Origin: Narthecium ossifragum
Lineage: Eukaryota > Streptophyta > Magnoliopsida > Dioscoreales > Nartheciaceae
DNA length: 64,000 nucleotides
Assembly: GCA_963920575.1 (NCBI GenBank)
Contig: OY986966.1
Location: 6,825,236 to 6,889,235 of the forward strand
Direction of reading: 5' to 3'
Positions 55,636-64,000 of the stretch are shown piece by piece (the stretch's first letter is position 1; each line of letters starts with the position of its first letter). Under the pieces are notes generated by a model. The model ran no database searches. It was not told the DNA's origin and was given only the letters and a program-made list of their open reading frames with translations. Made by a program: the position numbers and the translations under genes.

Positions 55636-57205
55636 ACTAACTGACCCTTTGCTATCTTCCAACTGCTTATAACAATTCTGATAGTGGACCCCCAGCTCTT
55701 CACACATCAGCTGCGCTGCCTTCCTAGTGTCCATCTTGTGCAGCTCTACAACTTCTCCCTCCACAGAGATGCCTAGGATGGTCCTCACATCCGCAAGCGT
55801 GATGGTCATCTCCCCGCAAGGTAGGTGGAAGGTGTTCGTCTCCGGCGGCCACCTCTCAACCAATGCAGACACGATCACCTTGTTGATCGTAGGATATGTG
55901 CAATCGACTAGCGGTCCTAGTCCCGAAGAGTCGACAGCCGTCCTAAATTCGTCGGACATTTTGCTTGCCCAGTGTTTGACCCTATGCGCGTGGGTGATGC
56001 ATTTCAGGGGGCCGCGTTCCTACATCATGACAAGTCGATAAGAAATTCACTCCATGATAATCATACTCAAAAAAAAAATTAAAACTCAAATGAAAGTCCA
56101 GAACTATACCACTCCACGCCATATGCGGTATGCGACATGGGACCTGAACATCGTAAGGACCGTCTCATCTTGTGGTCCACCAGGGATGGGGCCACTTGTA
56201 TCAAACTCATCCTCATCCGCTTCCTCATCGCCACCCTCGTCACTGTGCTCACCACCACCCCCATCAGTTTGTTCCTCTGCCTCAGCTGTCTCCTTACCTC
56301 TTCCGTCATATCCTTCGGCCTGTTCCTCTTCCTCATCCTCAGCTGCATCCTTACTTCCTTCCTCACTCAAGTCTTCGGCCTGTTCCTCTGCCTCAGCTGG
56401 CTCCTTACTTCTTCCCTCATAACCTTCTTCGGCTTATTCCTCTGCCTCAGCTGGCTCCGTACTTCTTCCCTCATAAGTAGCCGTCCGTCGCCGCCGCTCA
56501 GATGCCGTGGGTGGGTTTCGGCGTTTACTTGTTGGAGCGGTCGACGAGCTTTCCCCAAGAGCTGCAATTTCAACAGTGGAATTCATAATTGGTTTAGAAA
56601 ATACACATCCACAACGATAGAGAACAAAATGAGAGAAGTATAGTCAAGATCTCTCAGTTAAGTTCGGCTTTGAAAAGTCGGACATGATCGGCTTGTAAAA
56701 GTCGAAAAACAACCCAACGTTCGACTTTTTAAAACCGAACATAATAATAACAACCTCGACTTCTAAATACCGAAAACCAAACATGATTTCAGCTTTTAAT
56801 AACCGAAACATAATGGAAATCCGGATTTGTAAAATCGAAGACATACCAAATATTCGGATTTTGAAAATCGAATCAGATGAATGGTAAAAAATTTATAGAT
56901 GAGTACCTTTCTTCGCGATTGCGGCTGCCTCAGCTGGCTTCTTCCTTCTTCCCTCATAACTCTCCGTCCGTCGCTGCCTCTCAGATGCCGTTGGTGGGTT
57001 TCGGCGTTTAATTGTTGGAGAGGTCGACGGGCTCTCCCCAAGAGCTGCCATTTCAACTGTAGAACATATTTGGTTTAGAAAATACACATCCACAACGATA
57101 GAGAACAAATTAAATCAATGTTCGAATTTTTAAAATCAAAGAATGCACAGATGAGTACCTTTCTTTCTGATTGCGGCTGTCAGTTTGGTGGGCCTCTTCG
57201 ACATC
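55594..57205 (-). CDS. Plant mobile domain (MAIN-like) protein gene of MULE B, multi-exon
   Basis: The last exon (from about 56020 to 55594) carries the conserved PMD part: TYPTINKVIVSALVERWPPE, TFHLPCGEMTITLADVRTIL and LGISVEGEVVELHKMDTRKA. An upstream exon (about 56560-56104) has an acidic region and ends PGGPQDETVLTMFRSHVAYR, the usual PMD start, before a donor. Further upstream, short exons near 57050-56905 (ALGESPSTSPTIKRRNPPTA) and 57205-57160 (MSKRPTKLTAAIRKK) end in identical aaagaaag-gtactc donors. PMD proteins occur both as host silencing factors and inside Mutator-like elements. The exon model is inferred; the 3' end overlaps the transposase end. Confidence 0.65.
56376..56485 (-). 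repeat. 54-bp tandem repeat in the PMD gene
   Basis: Units starting at cctctgcctcagctgg (56385 and 56439) encode MREEVRSQLRQRNKPKK and a near copy. A more diverged third unit lies at about 56320-56375. The same unit occurs once more at 56920. Confidence 0.75.
56430..57110 (-). repeat. Tandem duplication of an exon-intron block in the PMD gene
   Basis: 56440-56625 and 56925-57110 are close copies, offset by about 487 bp (cctcagctggct, cgtccgtcg, gatgccgt-ggtgggtttcgg, aatacacatccacaacgata). Each copy contains a coding block and its splice sites, so the gene has a duplicated exon. Confidence 0.8.
56658..56878. repeat. CGGTTTTTAAAAACCG palindrome array, right (degenerate)
   Basis: Seven diverged copies (ttcggctttgaaaagtcgg, gttcgactttttaaaaccga, attcggattttgaaaatcga and others). 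They lie between 5' exons of the minus-strand PMD gene, mirroring the left array. Confidence 0.8.
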
Positions 57206-57618
57206 TTGGCTACCGTCCGATGGGGTCTTGCCAAGTACGAGGAAGAAGAAGAAAGAGACGAAGTGGCGGAGCGGCGGAGCACCGCGACGGATGATCGACT
57301 TGAAGGAGCGATCGACTTGAAGGAGCACCGCGACGTGAAAGGGGAGGATCCGGCGGAGCTTGAAGGGGGAGAGCCGGTGGCGAGATGAGGGGGTAGTCTG
57401 GGGAGGCGACGGCGGCGCTTGAAGGGGATCGGAGAAAGGGGACCAAACGAGAGCGGTGTAGGGCTTGAGAGCGGTGTAGGGCTTGTAAGGGTAGTTAAGG
57501 GAGAAACTGAAAAAATAGGCGGTGTAGATAACAATTGTGCTGGATTTCAAAGTAAGTTGCGGTGTACTTAGAAAAGGCGGTGTCCTTAGTAATTTCAGCG
57601 GTGTCGATAGACCGACCC

Positions 57619-57627
57619 TAATGCATA
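57619..57627 (+). repeat. Right target-site duplication of MULE B
   Basis: TAATGCATA directly after the right terminal inverted repeat. Confidence 0.9.
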
Positions 57628-57878
57628 TTGCTAAGCTAGTCTCTTAACTCTTCGTTTGTTTAATTTGGCTAATAAATTCGATTCGATGCGTAGGTCACAT
57701 GGGTTTACCGCTTGCTGGACACAAGCATGAACCATGCAGTATTCCACATTGGTTACTGTGTCGAGGTGGGGGTAGCCCGGTGGGGGTGTGGATCTTCCTT
57801 GATTCATAGTAAACCAGGAGAAAGCCTCTCTTTTTCGTGAAAGTAGAGAAAGTTAATTCCATAATCACGTAAAATTTG
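57628..57878. other. Intergenic, no gene seen
   Basis: Mixed sequence between MULE B and the next LTR. Confidence 0.4.
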
Positions 57879-59009
57879 TGTTAGTCAAAATAATGGTTAA
57901 ATAATTAATGACGGACACATAAGCAAAATAACAATGACCGATGGCCGATAGGTACATGGTTTCATCGTCCCGATGCAAACCATCGGTCAAATGGGTGATC
58001 ATATGTATATAGGGACTGAGCATCGTCCATAAGCCATGAAGCCAAATCATCGGCCAAAGATGAGTATAAACAGGCATAGGAAGATGATCGACCAAAGGTC
58101 ATGACGTGGCAAGCTAATTAAAGCTATCGTCCAGAAGCAATTAAAACATGTGTCAATTAAGGTCATAAAACACATGCAAGTATGACGTAAATAAGGAACG
58201 ATAAGTAATCCAACGTAATCGTGACATGTGCAATAAAGGATTATCGGTCACATGTGATCACCAACTCAGAACTGAACATGGAAGGATCAGTTTTGGTGCA
58301 GTTACAGCACGATCTTCTATACTTGCGCCATAACCACTAAAGGCGGGAGTAGTTATTAGTTCATTAGATATAAGTAGCCTTCCTTTCACTATTATACGCT
58401 CTCTGACATTCTTGTAACCAACTTTCAAGCATGGATTTCTACATTCCTTTTGTACTTGTAAGTTATTTTTAATGAAGATAGTTCAGTTCTTTAATGTTTT
58501 CTTAGATTAATCTAGTTAACATGGTTTAATTAATAGTAGTTTCTTTCTTCTCTAATAGATTAATTTAATTTTACTGTAGGGTTAATCTAGATTTATCGTA
58601 GGGTCAATTAGGTTAGATTAATCTTTAGATTAAGATAAACTAGTCTAATCTAAGTAGTTTCTATTCTTTACAATCGTAGGATTAATATAGAAATAATCTA
58701 GATTTAATTAGGTTTTAAGTGTTGTTCTTCATTTTCTAGTTATTGTTTTTCGTTTTCTAGTTTAATTAGTTGATTTAGATAATCTTAGATTAATTTAGGT
58801 TTTATCCAGGAATAATTTATATCTGTTTTCGATTCTCTTTATCAGTATTTATATAAAAGATAGTTGAATCAAGTCTGATAACGTTTTCCATTTAATTTGA
58901 CACCTCCGTTCGAACTGAGTGTTTGAAGAAATTGAGCCTTATCACATCCCTGATTTTGACATTTTGACTTATTTGACCCCGGTCTACGACAAGATTTCCC
59001 TCGTCAACA
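57879..59009 (+). mobile_element. Probable solo LTR
   Basis: Starts TGTTAGTCAAAATAATGG and ends TTTCCCTCGTCAACA, 1131 bp, with TGTT..AACA ends. Flanking five bases are atttg and acttg, a one-mismatch target duplication. A TATA-like stretch (gatataagtag) lies near 58368. The end phrase cctgattttgacattttgac ... gaccccggtctac resembles 3' ends of plant gypsy LTRs. There is no primer site or internal domain alongside. Confidence 0.55.
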
Positions 59010-59260
59010 ACTTGTCTCTCATTTCTTTTAATTTTGTTCCTTTTGTGTGTGCATCGTTATAACACAGGGCTAGCTGTTTTCCAACGTAACCACCAAAATT
59101 GACATCCTGATTTTTTTATGAGAAAAATGATGTATGCTTGTCCATCCCTGAGTCATGTTGTGTTTTATATAACCTGCCATAACATCCTATATATGTACCA
59201 TGCATGGAACATGGCACACTTTAGGACAAAATTTCAATTTTTACTTGGGTAATTAATACC
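59010..59260. other. Intergenic, no gene seen
   Basis: AT-rich; nothing recognised. Confidence 0.4.
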
Positions 59261-59261
59261 A

Positions 59262-60225
59262 TAAAACCCCCTGAAAATATACTAAGCATCACAAAAACAT
59301 CTAAATTTTTGACAATATCACAAAATCCCTTGAAAATATTCAATTACTTCAAAAACCCCCTGGGGTTAATTGAATGCGAATATACATATGAAATTATTAA
59401 ACTACCCGTCACAGCAATTAGTATATCTTTGTGTTTATAAAACTAATTATTGGCTTCTTAACCATTTCACAACTTAATTATGTATTTTTTTATCATGATT
59501 AAGTGTTTTAACTGGACGGAGCAGGCTATATGAAATGATTCAAAGTTTTTAGGGTGTTTAGTGATATTGTCAAATAATTAAGTATGTTTTCATGTGGTTT
59601 TGATGCAGGACCAAGTCCAGATCCAGACCTGGCTGAGTCCGATCCGGAGAGACTTCCTAGGCGATCCGGTCGCGTTCGAACTCCATCCGTTCGACTCAGA
59701 TCTCCGGACGACCGTGACCGTCGGATGGGCATAAGTCTCGACTCCGTTGTCCGATCGGGGTGTGAGACCAACCGTTTCAACCGGCTCGATGAGCCGGACG
59801 AGATTCATCGGAGATCGAAGATCTCTCCATGACCTGGGCCTCCAAATCTCCAGATTCTTTTTCCTTATGACCTAAATTTCTGTTTTTATGTAAAACTTTC
59901 CTTTTTATGTAGGTTATCGGTCTTTACTATTTTTAGCATGTTTTTCTATTTCTAGCCGGTTTTCCTCTTCCTTAATTCCAGATTGCATCATTAGTTATTG
60001 GGTTTGAGTCTAATTCCTGTTTTGAGTCCATGTGTAAGTTGGTCTCTCCTTATCCTATAAAAGGAGTTTTAGGGTTTGTAATCAGGGGACTTTGGATGAA
60101 TGAATTTCGAGTAGCTTTCTCCTCTTTGAGAATCCTGGTTGTCTCTCCTATAGAGAGGTCGGTTGTCTCTCCCGACGAGAGGCTTTTCACGTTTACCCTG
60201 TGCCAGGTTTTGTGACATAAAACCT
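59262..60225. mobile_element. MITE-like inverted repeat interrupted by a solo LTR
   Basis: The left part (ataaaaccccctgaaaatat, tttttgacaatatcac) is the imperfect complement of the right part around 59530-59600 and 60206-60225 (gtgatattgtcaaataatta, catgtggttttgtgacataa). Removing the solo LTR at 59601-60205 brings catgtggttt and tgtgacataaaa together, which completes the right arm. Small, non-coding. Confidence 0.4.
59601..60205 (+). mobile_element. Solo LTR with perfect target duplication (family of 10222-11346)
   Basis: 605 bp, TGATGCAGGACCAAG to CCCTGTGCCA. GGTTT occurs at both 59596-59600 and 60206-60210. Shared phrases with the LTR at 10222 include ccggacgaccgtgaccg, gaccaa-cggctcgac, tcctataaaaggagtt and tctctcc-tatagagagg. 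A TATA box (cctataaaagg) is near 60053. It arose by recombination between two LTRs of a former full element. Confidence 0.9.
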
Positions 60226-60386
60226 TTTTTAGACGTTGGTTTGAAAGGAGCCCAAGATAATCACTCATTAGTCATTGTCTCTAAATATTTTTCTACAGGG
60301 TTACACTACGTACTCGATTGTGACGCGCGCTTGTTTTTTTTTATTTATGAGATGAGCCCGCAAGCTAAGTATTTACAATACAAACA

Positions 60387-60844
60387 CTACAATGGTCGGC
60401 TGTCAAGCAGCCATGCCAACACAAGCTGGCTCCTACGACACGCTCGAGCAACGCCATTGGCTCTTGCGTTACCCTTCCGAGAAATATGTAGAAACAATAC
60501 AGAGTTAAAGAGAAGAATATGTAGCCAAATGTTTTTCGCCATACCTTCAATGTCAGGGGCCCATCCTCTTAGGCCATTGAGGACTTGTACGACAATCAAT
60601 GTACAATCAAAGAATCTGATTCGATAATTAATTTCTTAAGATCAAGGAGTTTTGCTCTTTTCATAGCTTCCAGGATGGCTTCCATTTCTCCTTTGAGAAC
60701 AGAATCAGTAGCTATGGGTTTAGCCCAAGCCCAAGCTTCCTTGTTGTTAGATGACAGCCCGACGATGCCTATGGCTGCAACACCTATGTTGGGGTCAAGA
60801 GATATATTGGTCTAAATTATATGTGCACCTTCAGAGGATTGGGG
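60387..60844 (-). pseudogene. LINE RNase H (remnant A), frameshifted
   Basis: Frames carry GLRGWAPDIEGMAKNIWLHI and LFLHISRKGNARANGVARAC, the last third of the RNase H domain. The first part (60600-60840) is broken by stops. Confidence 0.7.
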
Positions 60845-61408
60845 TCAGCCTTGCTGTGAGTAAGGGGTCTGATGCTTCTTATTTAGGAACTCCTTCGTTA
60901 ATCTCATGATTCTAAGAGCCATGGTTTCAACAGATTCACCCTTTTCCCCAAAGACGATTCTATTATGATCTTTCCATATTTCCCATAATACACAACTGAA
61001 AAAAGCTCTGAACATCTTAGATCCATGGAGGAAGAGCTGATTGTACAGATTGTCCGGATTCCACAGCGGCGTCTGGAGGTTCTCTTTGGCAGCAATCAGG
61101 GAGAAGACATTGAAGGTGACTTGGCAGCCAAAAATTGCATGTTCTACTGTTTCTGAGTCTTCATGACATCTCGGGCAATCTCTATCCGATACAAGGTGAA
61201 GTTTCCTTAATGTGTCTCTAACTGGTAGTTTGCCATGAACCACGCGCCATAAGAAATGCCGCACTCTCGGTCCTGCGGGTGCTCTCCATACATAGGTCCA
61301 GACATCTTCTTTCTCCAACCTAGCTTGGGGTACCGAGTCTTGGGTTAGAGACATATATATAGAAGCAGAGCTGACTTTGCCTGTAGAATTGAGTAGCCTA
61401 GTTGGCAA
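60845..61408 (-). pseudogene. LINE zf-RVT region (remnant A)
   Basis: 187 codons with APAGPRVRHFLWRVVHGKLP, CPRCHEDSETVEHAIFGCQV and FFSCVLWEIWKDHNRIVF, the C-terminal zinc-binding region of plant LINE ORF2. It is close to residues 715-830 of the ORF2 at 5127. RT is missing upstream. Confidence 0.8.
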
Positions 61409-61559
61409 GTTCTATCAAGTTGCTTTTAAGATTCTCAGTTTACATGGACTTCAGCAGTGCTTCCATATTATTATGGCCTGTGATACCATGCCGGCAACAG
61501 CTGGGTCGGCATTTTGCCGACTCGGCGTAGCGCGCAGCGATTGGCCACTCGCGTGCACC

Positions 61560-62031
61560 CTATAGCGTCATCGCCATACACGATGGGCACTCGAGTACGC
61601 CCGACCATTGTCTCGCCGAGACCAACCACACCTTCCCCGGCGTGCTGCCCTACCAACTCACAGATGCCGCCACCCACCTCCACGCCCGCCTCTCCCCCGC
61701 CGTCTCCCTCGTGCACCGCTGGGTGCCGGAACCCCCAAACCAGACCCAGGTCGACGCCACGCTGCGCCGGGTCGACCCTACCGTGGACTCGCTCGGCCCC
61801 GCCGAGTTCCGATCCTTCGCATCGAAGCTGTTCAAGGATGCCGTCCTCGGTGGCCCAGGGAAGCTGTTGATACAGCGAATCCCCATCGGAGTAGCCGGGA
61901 TCGCTGGGGTTGGAGCCATGACGAGGTCGGGGGTGGGGTTGGTCGGGAAGGCGATGGGTGTGTTCGCGCTTGGGGGTCCCGAGCATGAGCTGCGCAACCA
62001 CCAGCACGGCGAGGAGGACGACGTGGCATAG
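61560..62031 (+). pseudogene. Host gene fragment 1: unknown plant membrane-type protein
   Basis: The plus frame reads HTFPGVLPYQLTDAATHLHA, SPAVSLVHRWVPEPPNQTQV, LGPAEFRSFASKLFKDAVLG and IPIGVAGIAGVGAMTRSGVG. This looks like a GC-rich host exon with a hydrophobic end. I cannot name the family. The frame seems to shift near 61975, where the expected hydrophobic end turns into GGPEHELRNHQHGE. There is no start codon in context, so it is partial. Confidence 0.4.
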
Positions 62032-62032
62032 C

Positions 62033-62275
62033 AATGCCTCCTCCACCTCCCCTTCCCCTGTGTCTCCTCCCTCCGATCCATTCCTCCCGCATGGAACCGC
62101 GCCCTCTCCTCTCCGGTCTTCATCTGCTCCAAGTCTGCCGTCTCCCTCCCGTGCCTCTTCGTCTTCACCTTCCACCGCGCCACCCTCCGCCTCTACTGGC
62201 TCGCCTTCGACCCCGCTCCCGCCTTTGGTCTCCCCTCCCACCCATGCCTCCTCTCCGGCTTGGTTAAAAGACCAG
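62033..62275 (+). pseudogene. Host gene fragment 2: F-box-like protein N-terminus
   Basis: The plus frame reads QCLLHLPFPCVSSLRSIPPA, WNRALSSPVFICSKSAVSLP and FTFHRATLRLYWLAFDPAPA, ending at a TGA. The L..LPF.....R.V...W...L.SP.F pattern followed by an AFDP phrase is what F-box/kelch proteins show after their F-box. These recruit substrates to SCF ubiquitin ligases. The F-box start and all kelch repeats are missing. It is joined directly to fragment 1. Confidence 0.45.
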
Positions 62276-62379
62276 GATGAAGGTGATCTTGTGGCGGAAG
62301 AAGCAGAGGACGGGGGAGAGTGGGACTTGTGGCGGAACTTGGGCTTCCTTTTGATGGATAAGTGAGGACTTGGATTTCC

Positions 62380-62749
62380 AAATCCACCATAGAGTGTACC
62401 CTACTGTGGATTTCAACACAATATTCATGTCCAAAGAAGAAGAGAGCTCAACCATATTCAAACATGAAGAAATAGTGATCCTGTCAATGCTAACACCTGA
62501 ACCTTTCATTGTTCCATTCCAAACCTCTTACACAAAGGGGCATTGACACAACACGTGCTCTAACGTTTCGTTTTCAATTAAGCAAAAAGAACGGCCTTTT
62601 TCACTGATGATGCATAGGTTCCATAGAGAAGATCTTGTAGGATTTTCCTCATGACTCAGCTTCCGTAGGAAATGTCGCACACGAAGGCCCACTGGTGCTT
62701 TCCATATGCTCCACCAAGCTTGTCGGTTGGCATCAATCCCTTGTCTAAA
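62380..62749 (-). pseudogene. LINE zf-RVT region (remnant B)
   Basis: Broken frames with a WSIWKAPVGLRVRHFLRKL-type start near 62700, a zinc-binding cluster, and TVGYTLWWIWKSKSSLIHQK at the end (62430-62370). Confidence 0.65.
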
Positions 62750-63987
62750 CTATTGGTTCTCTATGAAGCTATAACATGAGGGTGTGGTTACCTTCCCCGC
62801 CGGTCCCCACGCCCATACTGGATCACTTCTTATGCTAGATCTGACTACTTCAAGGTTGTTGATGAGGGGAATTAATGAAGGATGAAACAGATTTGATAGC
62901 TTACCATGATCCCAATTCCCGTCATCATCCATTAAGTCGCCAACTGACATGTCATGGAGGTTGGATGCGTCTATCAGATTTGGTTGGAGATTTACAGGGT
63001 CGTCGGCCAGCCACCAGTCCTCTAGAAAGTTGGCTCGGCAACTAATAGCAGGGGTCCAACGCAACCCTTTGTCAAGAAGGGCTGAGGCCTTGATAATTGA
63101 ACTCCAGAAGCATGAAGGTTTTCATCTTGGGTTCGATGGGAGGAACACCACTTGAAGGTTGAATTTAGCATGCAAAACTTCAGTCCAAGCGGTTTTTGTG
63201 CTGTCAAGGAGCTTAGCCGCCCGACACATTCTGAGAGCTACCTGCCATTTACCCATATCTTTTAGACCTAGTCCACCATCCATTTTGTGCTTACAAACCA
63301 TGTCCCATGCTACAATTGAGAGACTACCCTTGCAGCCATTCCACAGGTAACTTCGAAGAAGGGAGGAGATTTGACGAAGTATTGACAGAGGCACCAGAGT
63401 GGTTGTCATGACGTGGACTAGGATGGATTGGAGAACAGTTTGAATGAGAGTGGACCTACCCGCCTCTGCCATCTTGATAGTGTTCCAATTTGAGAGTCGC
63501 CGCTGCACTGCTTAGAGAAGATAGTTGAAATCCACTGGGACTAGTCTCCTAGTGTCGAGGGGAACTCCAAGGTATCGCCATGCACCCAACTTTTCCTCAA
63601 AACCAAAATAGTCAAGGATGGTTCTCTTGATTTCAACAGAATTTGACTCAGAGAATTTAACTCTGGATTTTTGAGGATTCAATTCCAGCCCAACAAGTGT
63701 TTTGAATATCCTCATAACATTTTGGCCTCCAATTCGTTGGCTTTGGACACGAAAAGGCGATCATCAGCAAAAAGCAAGTGGCTAAGAGAAAAGAAGCTAC
63801 CTGTAAAACGAACCCCGGAGAGCGCCGTGAGTGGCTGTTTAAGGAGCTTTGTCAGAACCTCTTGGATCATTATGAACAAATATGGAGAGAGAGGGTCCCC
63901 TTGGCGAAGCCCTCTATTGGTTGAGAATAATCCATGTACACGTCCATTTAGAATGATCGAAAATCTTGTGGAGGTCACACACCGCAT
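62750..63987 (-). pseudogene. LINE reverse transcriptase and connection domain (remnant B)
   Basis: 63987-63712 has GLFSTNRGLRQGDPLSPYLF and the catalytic SLSHLLFADDRLFV. 63715-63512 has LVGLELNPQKSRVKF and GAWRYLGVPLDTRR. 63508-63122 has LSNWNTIKMAEAGRSTLIQT and GGLGLKDMGKWQVALRMCRA. 63064-62750 has FLEDWWLADDPVNLQPNLID. Frame changes separate the four pieces, so the copy is dead. Confidence 0.8.
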
Positions 63988-64000
63988 AACTAACTTGATC

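Larger units (their letters stand above)
53277..57618. mobile_element. Mutator-like element with complete ends and perfect 9-bp target duplication (MULE B)
   Basis: Terminal inverted repeats of about 50 bp start GGGTCGGTCTATC and share ACACCG and ACTAAGGACACCGCC. Flanking TAATGCATA occurs at 53268-53276 and 57619-57627, a perfect 9-bp duplication as Mutator-like transposases make. Inside are a transposase gene on the plus strand and a plant-mobile-domain gene on the minus strand, converging and overlapping at 55594-55635, with a palindrome array near the start of each. The exact target duplication indicates a fairly recent insertion. Confidence 0.9.
60332..61440 (-). mobile_element. LINE remnant A, minus strand
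   Basis: Read on the minus strand: zf-RVT, RNase H, 3' UTR (gcgggctcatctcataaat) and poly(A) (plus-strand poly(T) at 60334-60342). Same family as the LINE at 5143-8239. The 5' edge near 61440 meets host-gene-like sequence. Confidence 0.8.
62345..64000 (-). mobile_element. LINE remnant B, minus strand, running off the window
   Basis: A second LINE, distinct from remnant A because it has its own zf-RVT region (62390-62750). RT, connection domain and zf-RVT are present in broken frames; the 3' end is lost at the host-gene fragments. The 5' part lies beyond 64000. Confidence 0.8.

Noticed and set aside
55727..56480. Plus-strand Pro/Ser-rich frames over the PMD gene
   Set aside because: Antisense of the acidic and repeat-coding exons of the minus-strand gene.
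1..64000. tRNA, rRNA or other structured RNA genes
   Set aside because: None seen by eye; only tRNA-complementary primer sites were found. A tRNAscan or Infernal run would be decisive.

Overview
The window looks like nuclear DNA of a flowering plant, probably a monocot. It has spliced genes with GT..AG introns, plant-type NLR and GH17 sequences, GC-rich exon remnants, and plant families of Ty1/copia, Ty3/gypsy, LINE and Mutator-like elements. Species cannot be assigned from sequence alone. Almost all of it is transposable-element sequence, much of it nested. The only host locus that still reads as a whole gene is a two-exon NLR on the minus strand (44381-46903).

Layout. 1-1655: LINE ORF1 remnant. 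1655-3600: 5'-truncated NLR copy, one arm of an inverted duplication whose other arm lies at about 39100-45560. 5143-9831: two LINE pieces around a copia-type LTR. 10222-11346: internally deleted LTR element. 11347-16148: decayed Tekay/Del-like gypsy with its 3' LTR, butted against an inverted related LTR (to 18533). 19098-31403: Mutator-like transposase gene split by a 9.3-kb Athila-like gypsy element that has gag, protease and an env-position ORF but no reverse transcriptase. 32600-33340: another LTR. 33741-37650: GH17 beta-1,3-glucanase pseudogene whose first intron holds a 3.35-kb element with very long terminal inverted repeats. 39215-43742: copia element inside the NLR duplication. 47575-52690: repeat-rich element invaded by a gag-only LTR element. 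53277-57618: complete-ended Mutator-like element with a perfect 9-bp target duplication, carrying a transposase gene and a convergent plant-mobile-domain gene. 57879-60225: two solo LTRs, one inside a MITE-like repeat. 60332-64000: two minus-strand LINE remnants flanking fragments of two host genes, one F-box-like.

The most unusual signal is a clustered palindrome, GATCGATC with symmetric outer bases, present in dozens of copies. It occurs in LTRs of at least three unrelated retrotransposon types. In four LTRs the cluster ends about 60-80 bp upstream of a TATA-like box on the element's sense strand. A fifth cluster sits just before a TATA-like box upstream of the env-position ORF of the Athila-like element. 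This looks like a shared or repeatedly acquired promoter module. The Mutator-like element at 53277-57618 has its own palindrome cluster, CGGTTTTTAAAAACCG, in the 5' part of each of its two converging genes.

All boundaries, splice sites and family assignments come from reading the sequence by eye; no searches were run.
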